Below are positions 57,169 to 64,000 of a DNA stretch of 64,000 nt, piece after piece. Source of the stretch: Shinella zoogloeoides (GTDB lineage Bacteria > Pseudomonadota > Alphaproteobacteria > Rhizobiales > Rhizobiaceae). The notes below the pieces were generated by a model that did not search any database, was not told the DNA's origin, and worked only from the letters and a program-made list of their open reading frames with translations. Numbering within the stretch: position 1 is the stretch's first letter; the number at the start of each line of letters is the position of its first letter. A program made the position numbers and the translations under genes. The stretch is from positions 2,359,501-2,423,500 of the forward strand of contig NZ_CP132311.1 of assembly GCF_030733845.1 (NCBI RefSeq). The letters are read 5' to 3'.

Positions 57169-57918
57169 ATGAAGACGCTGCTTTTGACGCTCTGCCTGTC
57201 GCTCGCCCCGCTTTCGGCCTGCCTTGCCGAAACGCTGCACTTCGTTACGGAAGAATATGCCCCCTTCAATTATTCCGAGGGCGGCAGGATCACCGGCATC
57301 GCGGTCGAGCAGGTCGAGGCGATCGCCAAGGCGGCCGGCATCGACTACACGATCGAGATCATGCCCTGGGCCCGCGCCTTCGCCATGGCGCAGAACCAGC
57401 CGATGCATTGCGTCTTCACGACCGGCTACAACCGGGAGCGCGCCGGCCAGTTCACCTGGGTCAATCCTCTCTTGAAAGACGAGATGGTGATGCTGAAGCG
57501 CAAGGACGGCAGCAGGGGCCCGGCTACCATGGCGGAAGCGCTCGGCATGAAGGTCGGCTCGCAGCGCGGCGATTTCGGCGTAGAGGCGCTGGAAGACCTC
57601 GGCTTCAAGGACATCGACCTTGCCGCCGATATCGACCTCTCCTTGCGCAAGCTCCTTTCCGGCCGGGTGGACCTGCTGCCGACCTCCATCAAGACCTACG
57701 AAAGCCTGGTGAAGCAGGGGCAGCCGGTCGAGAAGGCCATGCTGCTGGCCGGCCAGATCTACGGCCTCGCCTGCCAGAAGGATACGCCGCCGGACGTGAT
57801 CGGACGTCTTCAGACGGAGCTGGACAAGCTGATCGCGAGCGGCGAGCAGGACCGCATCTTCGCCGCCTACGGCCTGCCGCCGAATGCACGCACGGCGCAG
57901 GACGGCGCGAAGAAATAA
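57169..57918 (+). CDS. Periplasmic solute-binding protein (SBP_bac_3 family), no cognate ABC transporter
   Basis: A 249-residue protein with a signal peptide (about 1-22, C-L-A). The binding-protein fold starts [13 protein letters not shown] and contains [15 protein letters not shown]. It has the pattern of polar amino acid binding proteins, but no permease or ATPase gene is near. It follows the GGDEF-EAL gene by 19 bases, behind GGGGGACGAG, so it may be a sensor partner rather than a transporter part. Confidence 0.88.
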   Translation: MKTLLLTLCLSLAPLSACLAETLHFVTEEYAPFNYSEGGRITGIAVEQVEAIAKAAGIDYTIEIMPWARAFAMAQNQPMHCVFTTGYNRERAGQFTWVNPLLKDEMVMLKRKDGSRGPATMAEALGMKVGSQRGDFGVEALEDLGFKDIDLAADIDLSLRKLLSGRVDLLPTSIKTYESLVKQGQPVEKAMLLAGQIYGLACQKDTPPDVIGRLQTELDKLIASGEQDRIFAAYGLPPNARTAQDGAKK

Positions 57919-57988
57919 GCAAGGGCGGTTGACTTCCGGCTGCTTTCGCGGTGGTGAAGATCAAGCACAGCTTTTGGCGGACGATTTC

Positions 57989-58702
57989 ATGCTTGTAATC
58001 ACCGGGCTCGGCAATCCGGGCGCAAAATATGCGGGCAACCGCCACAATATCGGTTTCATGGCGCTGGACGCCATCCACCGCAAGAACCCGTTCTCGCCCT
58101 GGTCGAAGAAGTTCAAGGCGGAGATTTCCGAGGGCGAGCTTGCCGGCGAGAAGGTGCTGCTCGTCAAGCCCCAGACCTTCATGAACCTTTCCGGCGAATC
58201 CGTCGGCGAGGCCATGCGATTCTACAAGCTTGCCCCCAAGGACATCGTCGCCATCTACGACGAACTCGACCTTGCGCCCGGCAAGGCGCGCATCAAGGTC
58301 GGCGGCGGCCATGGCGGGCACAACGGCATCAAGTCGATCGACGCCCATTGCGGCAGGGAATACCGGCGCCTGCGCCTCGGCATCGGCCATCCCGGCGTCA
58401 AGGAGCTCGTCACCGGCCATGTGCTCGGCGATTTCGCCAAGGCCGACCATGTCTGGCTCGACCCGCTGCTCGACGAGCTCGCCATCAACGCCGACATGCT
58501 GGTGCGCGGCGAGGATTCGCAGCTCATGAACAAGCTGGCGCTCGCCACCGGCAGCAAGCCGGAGGAAAAGGCGCAGCCCGCTAAGCCCGCCGGCCAGTCC
58601 CACATCCGCCAGGCGCGCAACCACGCCCAGCCGAAGGCCCTGCCGACGAGCGGGCCGATGGCCGATATGCTGAAGAAGCTGTTCGGCAACAAGGGCGAAT
58701 AG
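57989..58702 (+). CDS. pth: Peptidyl-tRNA hydrolase
   Basis: A 237-residue enzyme with a C-terminal extension of about 45 residues rich in K/Q/A that is usual in Rhizobiaceae. The catalytic histidine is H19 in [10 protein letters not shown], and the supporting residues are in F-M-N-L-S-G and Y-D-E-L-D-L-A-P-G. It frees tRNA from dropped-off peptidyl-tRNA. The start [11 protein letters not shown] is conserved. In related genomes it follows rplY directly; here two genes lie between. Confidence 0.95.
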   Translation: MLVITGLGNPGAKYAGNRHNIGFMALDAIHRKNPFSPWSKKFKAEISEGELAGEKVLLVKPQTFMNLSGESVGEAMRFYKLAPKDIVAIYDELDLAPGKARIKVGGGHGGHNGIKSIDAHCGREYRRLRLGIGHPGVKELVTGHVLGDFAKADHVWLDPLLDELAINADMLVRGEDSQLMNKLALATGSKPEEKAQPAKPAGQSHIRQARNHAQPKALPTSGPMADMLKKLFGNKGE

Positions 58703-58713
58703 GCGGCGACGCC

Positions 58714-59025
58714 CTACTCCTCCGGCTCGGTCTGGAACAGCAGCGGGAAGCCGGCCTCCTTGGCGAGGTCCGTCGCCTCCTTCGCCTTGGTTTCCGCGAT
58801 ATCGCGGGCGCAGACGACGACCACGCAGGTGCCGAGCTTGTGCGCGGTCATCATGACGCGATAGCTCGCATCCGCATTCATGCTGAAGACGGCCTTGAGC
58901 ACCAGCACGACGAATTCGCGCGGCGTATAGTCGTCGTTGACGAGAATGACCTTGTAGAGCTTCGGCCGTTCCAGCTTCGGCTTGGTATCGGTCTTCGGGG
59001 TGAGGGTCGTATCGCCATTGCTCAT
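58714..59025 (-). CDS. clpS: ATP-dependent Clp protease adaptor ClpS
   Basis: A 103-residue adaptor. The substrate-binding motif is V-N-D-D-Y-T-P-R-E-F-V, with H in M-T-A-H-K-L-G. It delivers N-degron substrates to ClpAP. No clpA is adjacent, and Rhizobiaceae have two ClpS proteins; this one resembles the orphan ClpS2 type, but the call between the two is uncertain. It is convergent with pth. Confidence 0.92.
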   Translation of the reverse strand: MSNGDTTLTPKTDTKPKLERPKLYKVILVNDDYTPREFVVLVLKAVFSMNADASYRVMMTAHKLGTCVVVVCARDIAETKAKEATDLAKEAGFPLLFQTEPEE

Positions 59026-59182
59026 CGCAAGCTCCTCGTACCGTTGGCTTCGAGCGATGTGGGGCCATTGTGCATCGCAGGAAGCGCGACTTCAAGGCCC
59101 GAGAGGCGCTGGGTCTTGACCCTGCCCTGTCCTTCCCCCATAGCGAGGGCAACGATTTTCCTAAGACGAATGGACCACCTCC

Positions 59183-60286
59183 ATGGGTTTCAAATGCGGT
59201 ATCGTCGGTCTGCCGAATGTCGGCAAGTCGACCCTCTTCAACGCGCTGACCAAGACGGCGGCCGCCCAGGCGGCGAACTATCCCTTCTGCACCATCGAGC
59301 CGAACACCGGCGAAGTGGCGGTGCCCGACCCGCGCATGAAGGCGCTCGCCGGCATCGCCGGCTCCAAGGAGATCATCCCGACGCGCATCTCCTTCGTCGA
59401 CATCGCCGGCCTGGTGCGCGGCGCGTCCAAGGGTGAAGGCCTCGGCAACAAGTTCCTCGCCAACATCCGCGAAGTCGATGCGGTTGTGCATGTCCTGCGC
59501 TGCTTCGAGGACGACGACATCACCCATGTCGAGGGCCGCATCAACCCGGTGGGCGATGCCGACACGATCGAGACCGAGCTGATGCTCGCCGACCTCGAAA
59601 GCCTGGAACGCCGCGTCGAGCAGACCCGCAAGCGGGCGACCGGCAAGGACAAGGAATCCCTGGCTCAGTTGCCGATCATGGAAGCCGTGGTCAAGCTGCT
59701 CAACGAGGGCAAGCCGGCGCGTCTTCTCCTGAAGACGCTGGCGCCGGAGGAGATCGAGATCCTGAAGGGCCTCAACCTCCTGACCTCGCATCCGGTCCTC
59801 TATGTCTGCAACGTCGCCGAGGGCGATGCGTCCACCGGCAACACGCATACCGAAGCCGTCGCCGCCATGGCGAAGGAACAGGGCGCCGAATGCGTCATCA
59901 TCTCGGCCGCGATCGAATCCGAGGTCGCCCAGCTTCCGGAAGAGGAAGCCGCCGAGTTCCTCTCGGCGCTCGGCCTCGAGGAAGCAGGCCTCGACCGCCT
60001 CATCCGCGCCGGCTACCACCTCCTCGACCTCATCACCTATTTCACGGTCGGCCCCAAGGAGACCCGCGCCTGGACCATCGTGCGCGGCACCAAGGCGCCG
60101 CAGGCCGCCGGCGTGATCCACACCGATTTCGAACGCGGCTTCATCCGCGCCTTCACGATCTCCTATGACGACTACATCGCCTACAAGGGCGAAGTCGGCG
60201 CCAAGGAAGCCGGCAAGGGGCGCGACGAAGGCAAGGAATACGTGGTGCAGGACGGCGACGTCATCCATTTCCGCTTCAACACGTAA
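59183..60286 (+). CDS. ychF: Redox-regulated ATPase YchF
   Basis: A 367-residue Obg-type P-loop protein. G1 is G-L-P-N-V-G-K-S-T, G2 region Y-P-F-C-T-I-E-P-N, G3 D-I-A-G-L-V-R-G-A, and the altered G4 (N-V-A-E) explains the ATP preference of the family. A coiled-coil insert and a C-terminal TGS domain (V-Q-D-G-D-V-I-H-F-R-F) follow. It binds ribosomes and is linked to oxidative-stress control. The conserved start M-G-F-K-C-G is used. Confidence 0.95.
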   Translation: MGFKCGIVGLPNVGKSTLFNALTKTAAAQAANYPFCTIEPNTGEVAVPDPRMKALAGIAGSKEIIPTRISFVDIAGLVRGASKGEGLGNKFLANIREVDAVVHVLRCFEDDDITHVEGRINPVGDADTIETELMLADLESLERRVEQTRKRATGKDKESLAQLPIMEAVVKLLNEGKPARLLLKTLAPEEIEILKGLNLLTSHPVLYVCNVAEGDASTGNTHTEAVAAMAKEQGAECVIISAAIESEVAQLPEEEAAEFLSALGLEEAGLDRLIRAGYHLLDLITYFTVGPKETRAWTIVRGTKAPQAAGVIHTDFERGFIRAFTISYDDYIAYKGEVGAKEAGKGRDEGKEYVVQDGDVIHFRFNT

Positions 60287-60421
60287 GCGAGCCGCCGCTT
60301 CTCCGTGAGCAGATCCGCTGCCGCCCTTTGCCCAAGGGGCGGCAGTTTTCATTTGGGGCGGGCGAGCTTGCCAAAGCACGCCGCGCTCGCCATTGTGCAC
60401 ACGCAACAGGACAACCGGAAC

Positions 60422-60892
60422 GTGGCCAACTACACTTTTGAAGATTTTACGCCGGGCCGTCGCTTCGATTTCGAGAAGCGGACACTTTCGGCTGAGGAAA
60501 TCATCGCCTTCGCACAGGAATTCGATCCGCAGCCGATGCATCTCGACGAAGCGGCCGGCCGCGACAGCATCCTCGGCGGGCTTGCCGCCTCCGGCTGGCA
60601 CACCAGCGCCGTGATGATGCGCATGCTCTACGAGGCCTATATTCGTGGCTCGACCTCCGAAGGCTCGCCCGGCGTCGACCTCATGGAATGGAAGCGCCCG
60701 GTGCTGGCGGGCGACACGCTCGGCGGCCATTGTATCGTGCTGGATGCCCGGGCCTCGCGCTCGCGGCCGGAGATCGGCATCGTGCGCATGCGCGCCGAGA
60801 TCACCAACCAGCGCGGCGAGCTCGTTGCGGTTTCGGAATATATCAACATGATGCGTCTTGCCGGAAAGGAAGCCGACCATGCGCATGGCTGA
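60422..60892 (+). CDS. MaoC family dehydratase 1
   Basis: A 156-residue hot-dog-fold protein. The hydratase motif is F-D-P-Q-P-M-H-L-D-E-A-A with L-A-A-S-G-W-H-T. R-specific enoyl-CoA hydratases of this family hydrate fatty or ketoacyl-CoA, but many pairs have no assigned substrate. The start is GTG with AGGA nine bases before. The stop overlaps the next MaoC gene by 14 bases, so the two form one unit and may be a heterodimer. Confidence 0.88.
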   Translation: MANYTFEDFTPGRRFDFEKRTLSAEEIIAFAQEFDPQPMHLDEAAGRDSILGGLAASGWHTSAVMMRMLYEAYIRGSTSEGSPGVDLMEWKRPVLAGDTLGGHCIVLDARASRSRPEIGIVRMRAEITNQRGELVAVSEYINMMRLAGKEADHAHG

Positions 60893-61346
60893 GCTCTACC
60901 CGTTCGGCGAGGCGGTCGAGATCGGCAGCCTCACCTTCACGGCCGAAGACATCATCCGCTTCGCGCGGGATTTCGACCCGCAGCCCTTCCACCTCGACGA
61001 GGAGCTTGCAAAGCATGCGCTGTTCGGCGGCCTCTGCGCCTCCGGCTGGCATACCAGCGCGGGCTGGATGAAATGCTTCGTGCCGTTCTGGATGCGCGAA
61101 TGCAGGCGCCTCGCCGCCGAGGGCATCGTGCCGCCCAACCTCGGCCCCTCCCCGGGCTTCACCAAGCTGAGCTGGCTGAAACCGGTCTTCGCCGGCGATA
61201 CGATCACCTATTCGGTGACGCTGACGGGTTCGCGCGCGCTCGCGACCCGCTCCGACCGGCTGATCAACACGATCCTCAATGCCGGCCGGAACCAGCACGG
61301 CGACCCGGTCGTCCGCTTCGAAAGCACGGTGCTGGAATTCGTATAG
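60879..61346 (+). CDS. MaoC family dehydratase 2
   Basis: A 155-residue paralogue of the preceding protein, with F-D-P-Q-P-F-H-L-D-E-E-L and C-A-S-G-W-H-T-S. The ATG at 60879 is preceded by GGAAAGGAAG inside the previous gene. The paired, overlapping MaoC genes after ychF occur together in Rhizobiaceae. Confidence 0.88.
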   Translation: MRMAELYPFGEAVEIGSLTFTAEDIIRFARDFDPQPFHLDEELAKHALFGGLCASGWHTSAGWMKCFVPFWMRECRRLAAEGIVPPNLGPSPGFTKLSWLKPVFAGDTITYSVTLTGSRALATRSDRLINTILNAGRNQHGDPVVRFESTVLEFV

Positions 61347-61360
61347 TCCTGCCGGGGAAT

Positions 61361-61516
61361 ACCCCCCTCTGCCCTGCCGGGCATCTCCCCCTCAAGGGGG
61401 GAGATTGGCTAGTGGTAAGCGCATCTCTTCGATCGCTACGGCAGTTATGGGCAAGACCTTCCCGCGATTCAATCTCCCCCCTTGAGGGGGAGATGCCCGG
61501 CAGGGCAGAGGGGGGT
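61361..61516. repeat. RIME-like intergenic palindromic element, copy B
   Basis: The two arms match those at 35325-35482 almost base for base (ACCCCCCTCTGCCCTGCC, then GGCATCTCCCCCTCAAGG, mirrored at the other end), with a different centre of about 70 bases. It lies between the convergent MaoC and apt genes and may serve as their common terminator. Confidence 0.8.
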
Positions 61517-61548
61517 GAGCCACGTCCGCCAAGCGAATCGGAAACTCC

Positions 61549-62103
61549 TCAGTCCCCGTCGAAGGCCACCAGCGTGCGCACTTCCACGCCCAGCGCCTCC
61601 AGTTTTCTGCGCCCGCCGATGCCCGGCAGGTCGATGACGAAGCAGGCGGCGACGATGTCGGCACCCATCTGGCGCAGCAGCTTCACCGCCGCTTCCGCGG
61701 TGCCGCCGGTGGCGATCAGGTCGTCGACGAGGATCACCTTCTCGCCCGGCCTGATCGCGTCCTTGTGCATCTCCATCTCGTCCACGCCGTATTCCAGGCT
61801 GTAGGCGATGCGCACGGTCTCGTGCGGCAGCTTGCCCTTCTTGCGGATCGGCACGAAGCCGGTCGATAGCTGGTGTGCCATGGCCCCGCCGAGAATGAAG
61901 CCGCGCGCCTCGATACCCGCGACCTTGGCGATGCCGATCCCGGCATAGGGATGCACCAGTTCGTCCACCGCGCGGCGGAAGGCGCGCGGATTGCCGAGCA
62001 GCGTGGTGATGTCGCGGAAGATGATGCCGGGCTTGGGATAGTCCGGGATGTTGCGTATCGCGGCGACGAGTTCTTGTTCGACGGTGGAATTGGATATGGA
62101 CAT
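61549..62103 (-). CDS. apt: Adenine phosphoribosyltransferase
   Basis: A 184-residue type I phosphoribosyltransferase. The PRPP motif is [14 protein letters not shown]; the hood has [12 protein letters not shown]. It salvages adenine to AMP using PRPP. The start M-S-I-S-N-S is taken over a longer frame reaching 62163, which would run into the IS element boundary. The IS copy sits about 58 bases upstream of the start codon and may have displaced or altered its promoter. Confidence 0.95.
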   Translation of the reverse strand: MSISNSTVEQELVAAIRNIPDYPKPGIIFRDITTLLGNPRAFRRAVDELVHPYAGIGIAKVAGIEARGFILGGAMAHQLSTGFVPIRKKGKLPHETVRIAYSLEYGVDEMEMHKDAIRPGEKVILVDDLIATGGTAEAAVKLLRQMGADIVAACFVIDLPGIGGRRKLEALGVEVRTLVAFDGD

Positions 62104-62161
62104 GGGATTTCCCGGCTGCGGAGGGCTTCGTCCGGTTATTGCAGGTGCGGCGGATGCCCTC

Positions 62162-62787
62162 AAGTCATGACCTCCACCAGAGGTGGAGGTTTGAAACGCT
62201 GCGCTTGAACCGCTAGAAGCGGTTTTGCTATGTGTTAGTAGCTACGGTTAAAGAGGTCGGCAAAGTCGGAAGCTTTGTCGGCCTTTTCCTGATTACGGAT
62301 ATAACGTCTGACGACCTGCTCATCATAGCCAGCCGTAGAGACGAAGTACCCACGCGCCCAAAAGTGATAGCCCTTGTAGCGCCGCTTGCGGGCATATTTG
62401 TTGGCCACGTAAAGGGCCGTCTTGCCTTTCAAAAAGCCGACAATCGAAGACACCGAGTATTTCGGCGGGATCGATATCAGCATGTGCACATGGTCGGGCA
62501 TCAAGTGCCCTTCCCTGATCTCGCATCCCTTTTGTCGAGCAAGATTATGCAGCAGATCACCCAACTCACGCCTTACGTCCCCGTAAAGGCGCTTCGTTCG
62601 GTACTTACTCGCGAAGACCACATGATATTTGCAGTCCCACGTCGCGTGTGATTGCGATCGTTCGTCCATAAAACCTCCGTTCTATGTCTCGGCCAATCTA
62701 GCGGTCCAAGCGCGGAGGTCTCTCAACGACAATGTAGAACCAGTCCAGTCCTCCACCGTAGGTGGAGGTTTATTTATTCCATAACAA
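62162..62787 (-). mobile_element. IS200/IS605-family element, copy 2
   Basis: Base-for-base match with copy 1 over about 626 bp by direct reading, with subterminal hairpins at 62171-62189 and 62750-62768. It lies between the apt promoter region and the terminator of the cytochrome bc1 operon, in the same orientation as copy 1. The identity shows recent movement or gene conversion. Confidence 0.88.
62235..62669 (-). CDS. tnpA: IS200-type Y1 HUH transposase (copy 2)
   Basis: A 144-residue protein identical to that of copy 1, with H60-V-H62 and Y123. The reading frame is intact and is read in the same direction as apt and petC. Confidence 0.95.
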   Translation of the reverse strand: MDERSQSHATWDCKYHVVFASKYRTKRLYGDVRRELGDLLHNLARQKGCEIREGHLMPDHVHMLISIPPKYSVSSIVGFLKGKTALYVANKYARKRRYKGYHFWARGYFVSTAGYDEQVVRRYIRNQEKADKASDFADLFNRSY

Positions 62788-62813
62788 AAAAGGCGGCCCG
62801 AAGGCCGCCTTTC
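62786..62813 (-). terminator. Terminator of the petB-petC operon, at the edge of IS copy 2
   Basis: AGGCGGCC-CGAA-GGCCGCCT with A-run on one side, giving T-run on the minus strand. It lies 22 bases after the petC stop and directly abuts the IS. Confidence 0.85.
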
Positions 62814-62834
62814 GACAGAGAGCGATGGGACCGC

Positions 62835-63722
62835 TCAGTGTTCCTTGTTCGCGTAGACCGACTTCTTCGTCAGGTAGATCAGGCCGGTGAAGATCACCAG
62901 GAAGACCATGACCATGAAGCCGGTGCGCTTGCGCTCTTCGAGATGCGGCTCGGCGGCCCACATCAGGAAGGCGGCGACGTCGTGCGCGTACTGGTCGACC
63001 GTCTGCGGCGAACCGTCGTCATAGGTGACCTGGTCGTCGGAGATCGGCTTGGCCATGGCAAGCGCCGCGGCATTGGCGAAGTACGGGTTGAAGTGCGTGC
63101 CTTCGGCGACTTCGAGATGCGCCGGCTTCTCTTCGTCGTAACCGGTCAGCAGCGAGTAGATGTAGTCCGGGCCGCCTTCCTGGTACTGCGTGAAGATGTC
63201 GAAGACGAACTGCGGGAAGCCGCGGGTGATGCCGCGGGCCTTCGCGATCAGCGAGAAGTCCGGCGGGGCCGCGCCGTTGTTCGAAGCGGCAGCCGCTTCG
63301 TGGTTGGCGTAGGGCGACGGGAAATAGTCGGACGGAACGGCCTTGCGGGTGAACATCTCACCATCGCTGTTCGGGCCGTCCTGAACTTCGTAGTTCGCCG
63401 CGAAAGCTTTTACCTGGGCTTCCGAGTAGCCGAGGCCTTCCAGCGTGCGGAAGGAGACGAGGCTCATCGAATGGCAGGCCGAACAGACTTCGGTATAGAC
63501 CTTCAGGCCGCGCTGCAGCTGGCCCTTGTCATACTTGCCGAACGGGCCGGCGAACGACCAGTCCTGCTGCTTGGGCTTATGCATGGGATAGTGCGGCGTG
63601 GCGTGCTCGGCCTCCGCACCGCCGGCAGCGGCGTGGTCTTCCTGCGCCGTGGCGAGGGAGATGCCGAGACCGGCGACGAGTGCGAGCGACAGAATGCCTG
63701 CAACAAGCTTTTTCATTGTCAT
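62835..63722 (-). CDS. petC: Cytochrome c1, subunit of the bc1 complex
   Basis: A 295-residue protein. A signal peptide (about 1-26) precedes the mature part; haem c is bound at C80-S-A-C83-H84 and the axial methionine is probably in A-L-A-M-A-K-P. One C-terminal membrane helix (about 265-285, M-V-M-V-F-L-V-I-F-T) anchors it. It moves electrons from the Rieske centre to cytochrome c. An ATG two codons on is an alternative start; AGGAACC precedes. It follows petB by 21 bases. Confidence 0.95.
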   Translation of the reverse strand: MTMKKLVAGILSLALVAGLGISLATAQEDHAAAGGAEAEHATPHYPMHKPKQQDWSFAGPFGKYDKGQLQRGLKVYTEVCSACHSMSLVSFRTLEGLGYSEAQVKAFAANYEVQDGPNSDGEMFTRKAVPSDYFPSPYANHEAAAASNNGAAPPDFSLIAKARGITRGFPQFVFDIFTQYQEGGPDYIYSLLTGYDEEKPAHLEVAEGTHFNPYFANAAALAMAKPISDDQVTYDDGSPQTVDQYAHDVAAFLMWAAEPHLEERKRTGFMVMVFLVIFTGLIYLTKKSVYANKEH

Positions 63723-63743
63723 GGTTCCTTTCGACGCTCGCTA

Positions 63744-64000
63744 TCAGGCCTTGGCCGCCTTGGCGTTCTTCTTTTCCAGAACCGCTTCCGTGATCGAATT
63801 CGGAATGCGCTTCGGGGTTTCGATCAGGCCGAGAACCGGCATGATGACGAGGAAGAAGCCAAAGTAGTACAGCGTGCCGAGCTGCGAGAGGATGACGTAG
63901 ATGCCTTCGGCAGGCATGGCGCCGAGCCAGCCGAGCAGGATGGCATTGGCCACGAAGATCCAGAAGAACAACTTGTACCACGGGCGGTAGACGGCGGAGC
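63744..64000 (-). CDS. petB: Cytochrome b, subunit of the bc1 complex (C-terminal part, runs off window edge)
   Basis: The last 85 codons of cytochrome b: Y-R-P-W-Y-K, two membrane helices ([12 protein letters not shown] and [11 protein letters not shown]), and P-V-L-G-L-I-E-T-P with a lysine-rich tail. The rest, including the haem ligands, and the Rieske gene are outside the window. The order petB-petC is standard. Confidence 0.93.
   Translation of the reverse strand, partial: SAVYRPWYKLFFWIFVANAILLGWLGAMPAEGIYVILSQLGTLYYFGFFLVIMPVLGLIETPKRIPNSITEAVLEKKNAKAAKA

Overview
The window is 64 kb of high-GC chromosomal DNA from an alphaproteobacterium of the Rhizobiales, most likely Rhizobiaceae (Ensifer/Shinella/Rhizobium/Agrobacterium group). 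The call rests on several markers: the lrp-trxB-lsrB cluster followed by tandem AbcR-type small RNAs, LpcC-type core mannosyltransferase, a y4hA-like cation antiporter, a BA14K protein, a PetP/PetR-like regulator pair, RIME-like palindromic repeats, and rhizobial-type promoter sites (GTTC-N7-GTTC LexA box, GGAAC-N16-CGTT EcfG promoter, TTAA-N7-TTAAC CtrA box). The genus cannot be fixed from sequence reading alone. There are no rRNA or tRNA genes, no CRISPR array and no prophage. Most of the window is ordinary core genome.

Layout. 1-5.8 kb: partial MATE exporter, TetA-like MFS exporter, zinc metallopeptidase, RibD-C reductase, then an AmpR-like regulator divergent from a class D beta-lactamase. 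6-12.3 kb: carB, convergent with a two-gene unit encoding a radical SAM protein and a DUF4130-UdgX fusion, fronted by a perfect alphaproteobacterial LexA box. 12.3-14.4 kb: three-gene stress operon (two hypotheticals, SDR) behind an EcfG promoter. 14.5-17 kb: greA, lpcC, FkbM methyltransferase. 17-21.7 kb: Lrp, trxB, lsrB, two AbcR sRNAs, and an ArsR-type regulator with an Old Yellow Enzyme. 21.8-29.6 kb: cation antiporter, aatA, a degenerate EAL protein behind a CtrA site, sugar dehydrogenase, EamA exporter, cspA with a structured leader, BA14K. 29.6-33.8 kb: MBL hydrolase, Lrp regulator divergent from hppD, ilvE. 34-37.5 kb: MarR, response regulator and histidine kinase (PetP/PetR-like), interrupted by a RIME-like repeat, then a DUF1349 protein. 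37.5-39.8 kb: csaA, ybjN-proC, ubiK-like gene. 40-46.8 kb: lgt, midA-like, pgeF, M24-fold protein, lipoprotein, prsA, Kazal-domain lipoprotein. 46.9-50.6 kb: IS200-type element copy 1, then a GAF-Fis regulator, aldehyde dehydrogenase and DUF779 gene. 51-61.3 kb: BenE transporter, periplasmic protein, rplY, GGDEF-EAL protein, solute-binding protein, pth, clpS, ychF, two MaoC genes. 61.5-64 kb: apt, IS copy 2, and the 3' end of the cytochrome bc1 operon (petC, partial petB).

The strongest candidate for an under-described system is the LexA-boxed radical SAM / DUF4130-UdgX pair. The two genes overlap by one base and are probably read from a leaderless or near-leaderless SOS promoter. UdgX is known to bond covalently to uracil-containing DNA, and the role of the radical SAM partner is unknown. 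Secondary items are the AmpR-linked class D beta-lactamase with a dyad between the genes, the degenerate EAL protein under a CtrA box, the second AbcR copy with a heat-shock-type promoter, the AAA+-less GAF-Fis activator with its dyad, and two apparently identical IS200-type copies that each sit against a terminator hairpin.
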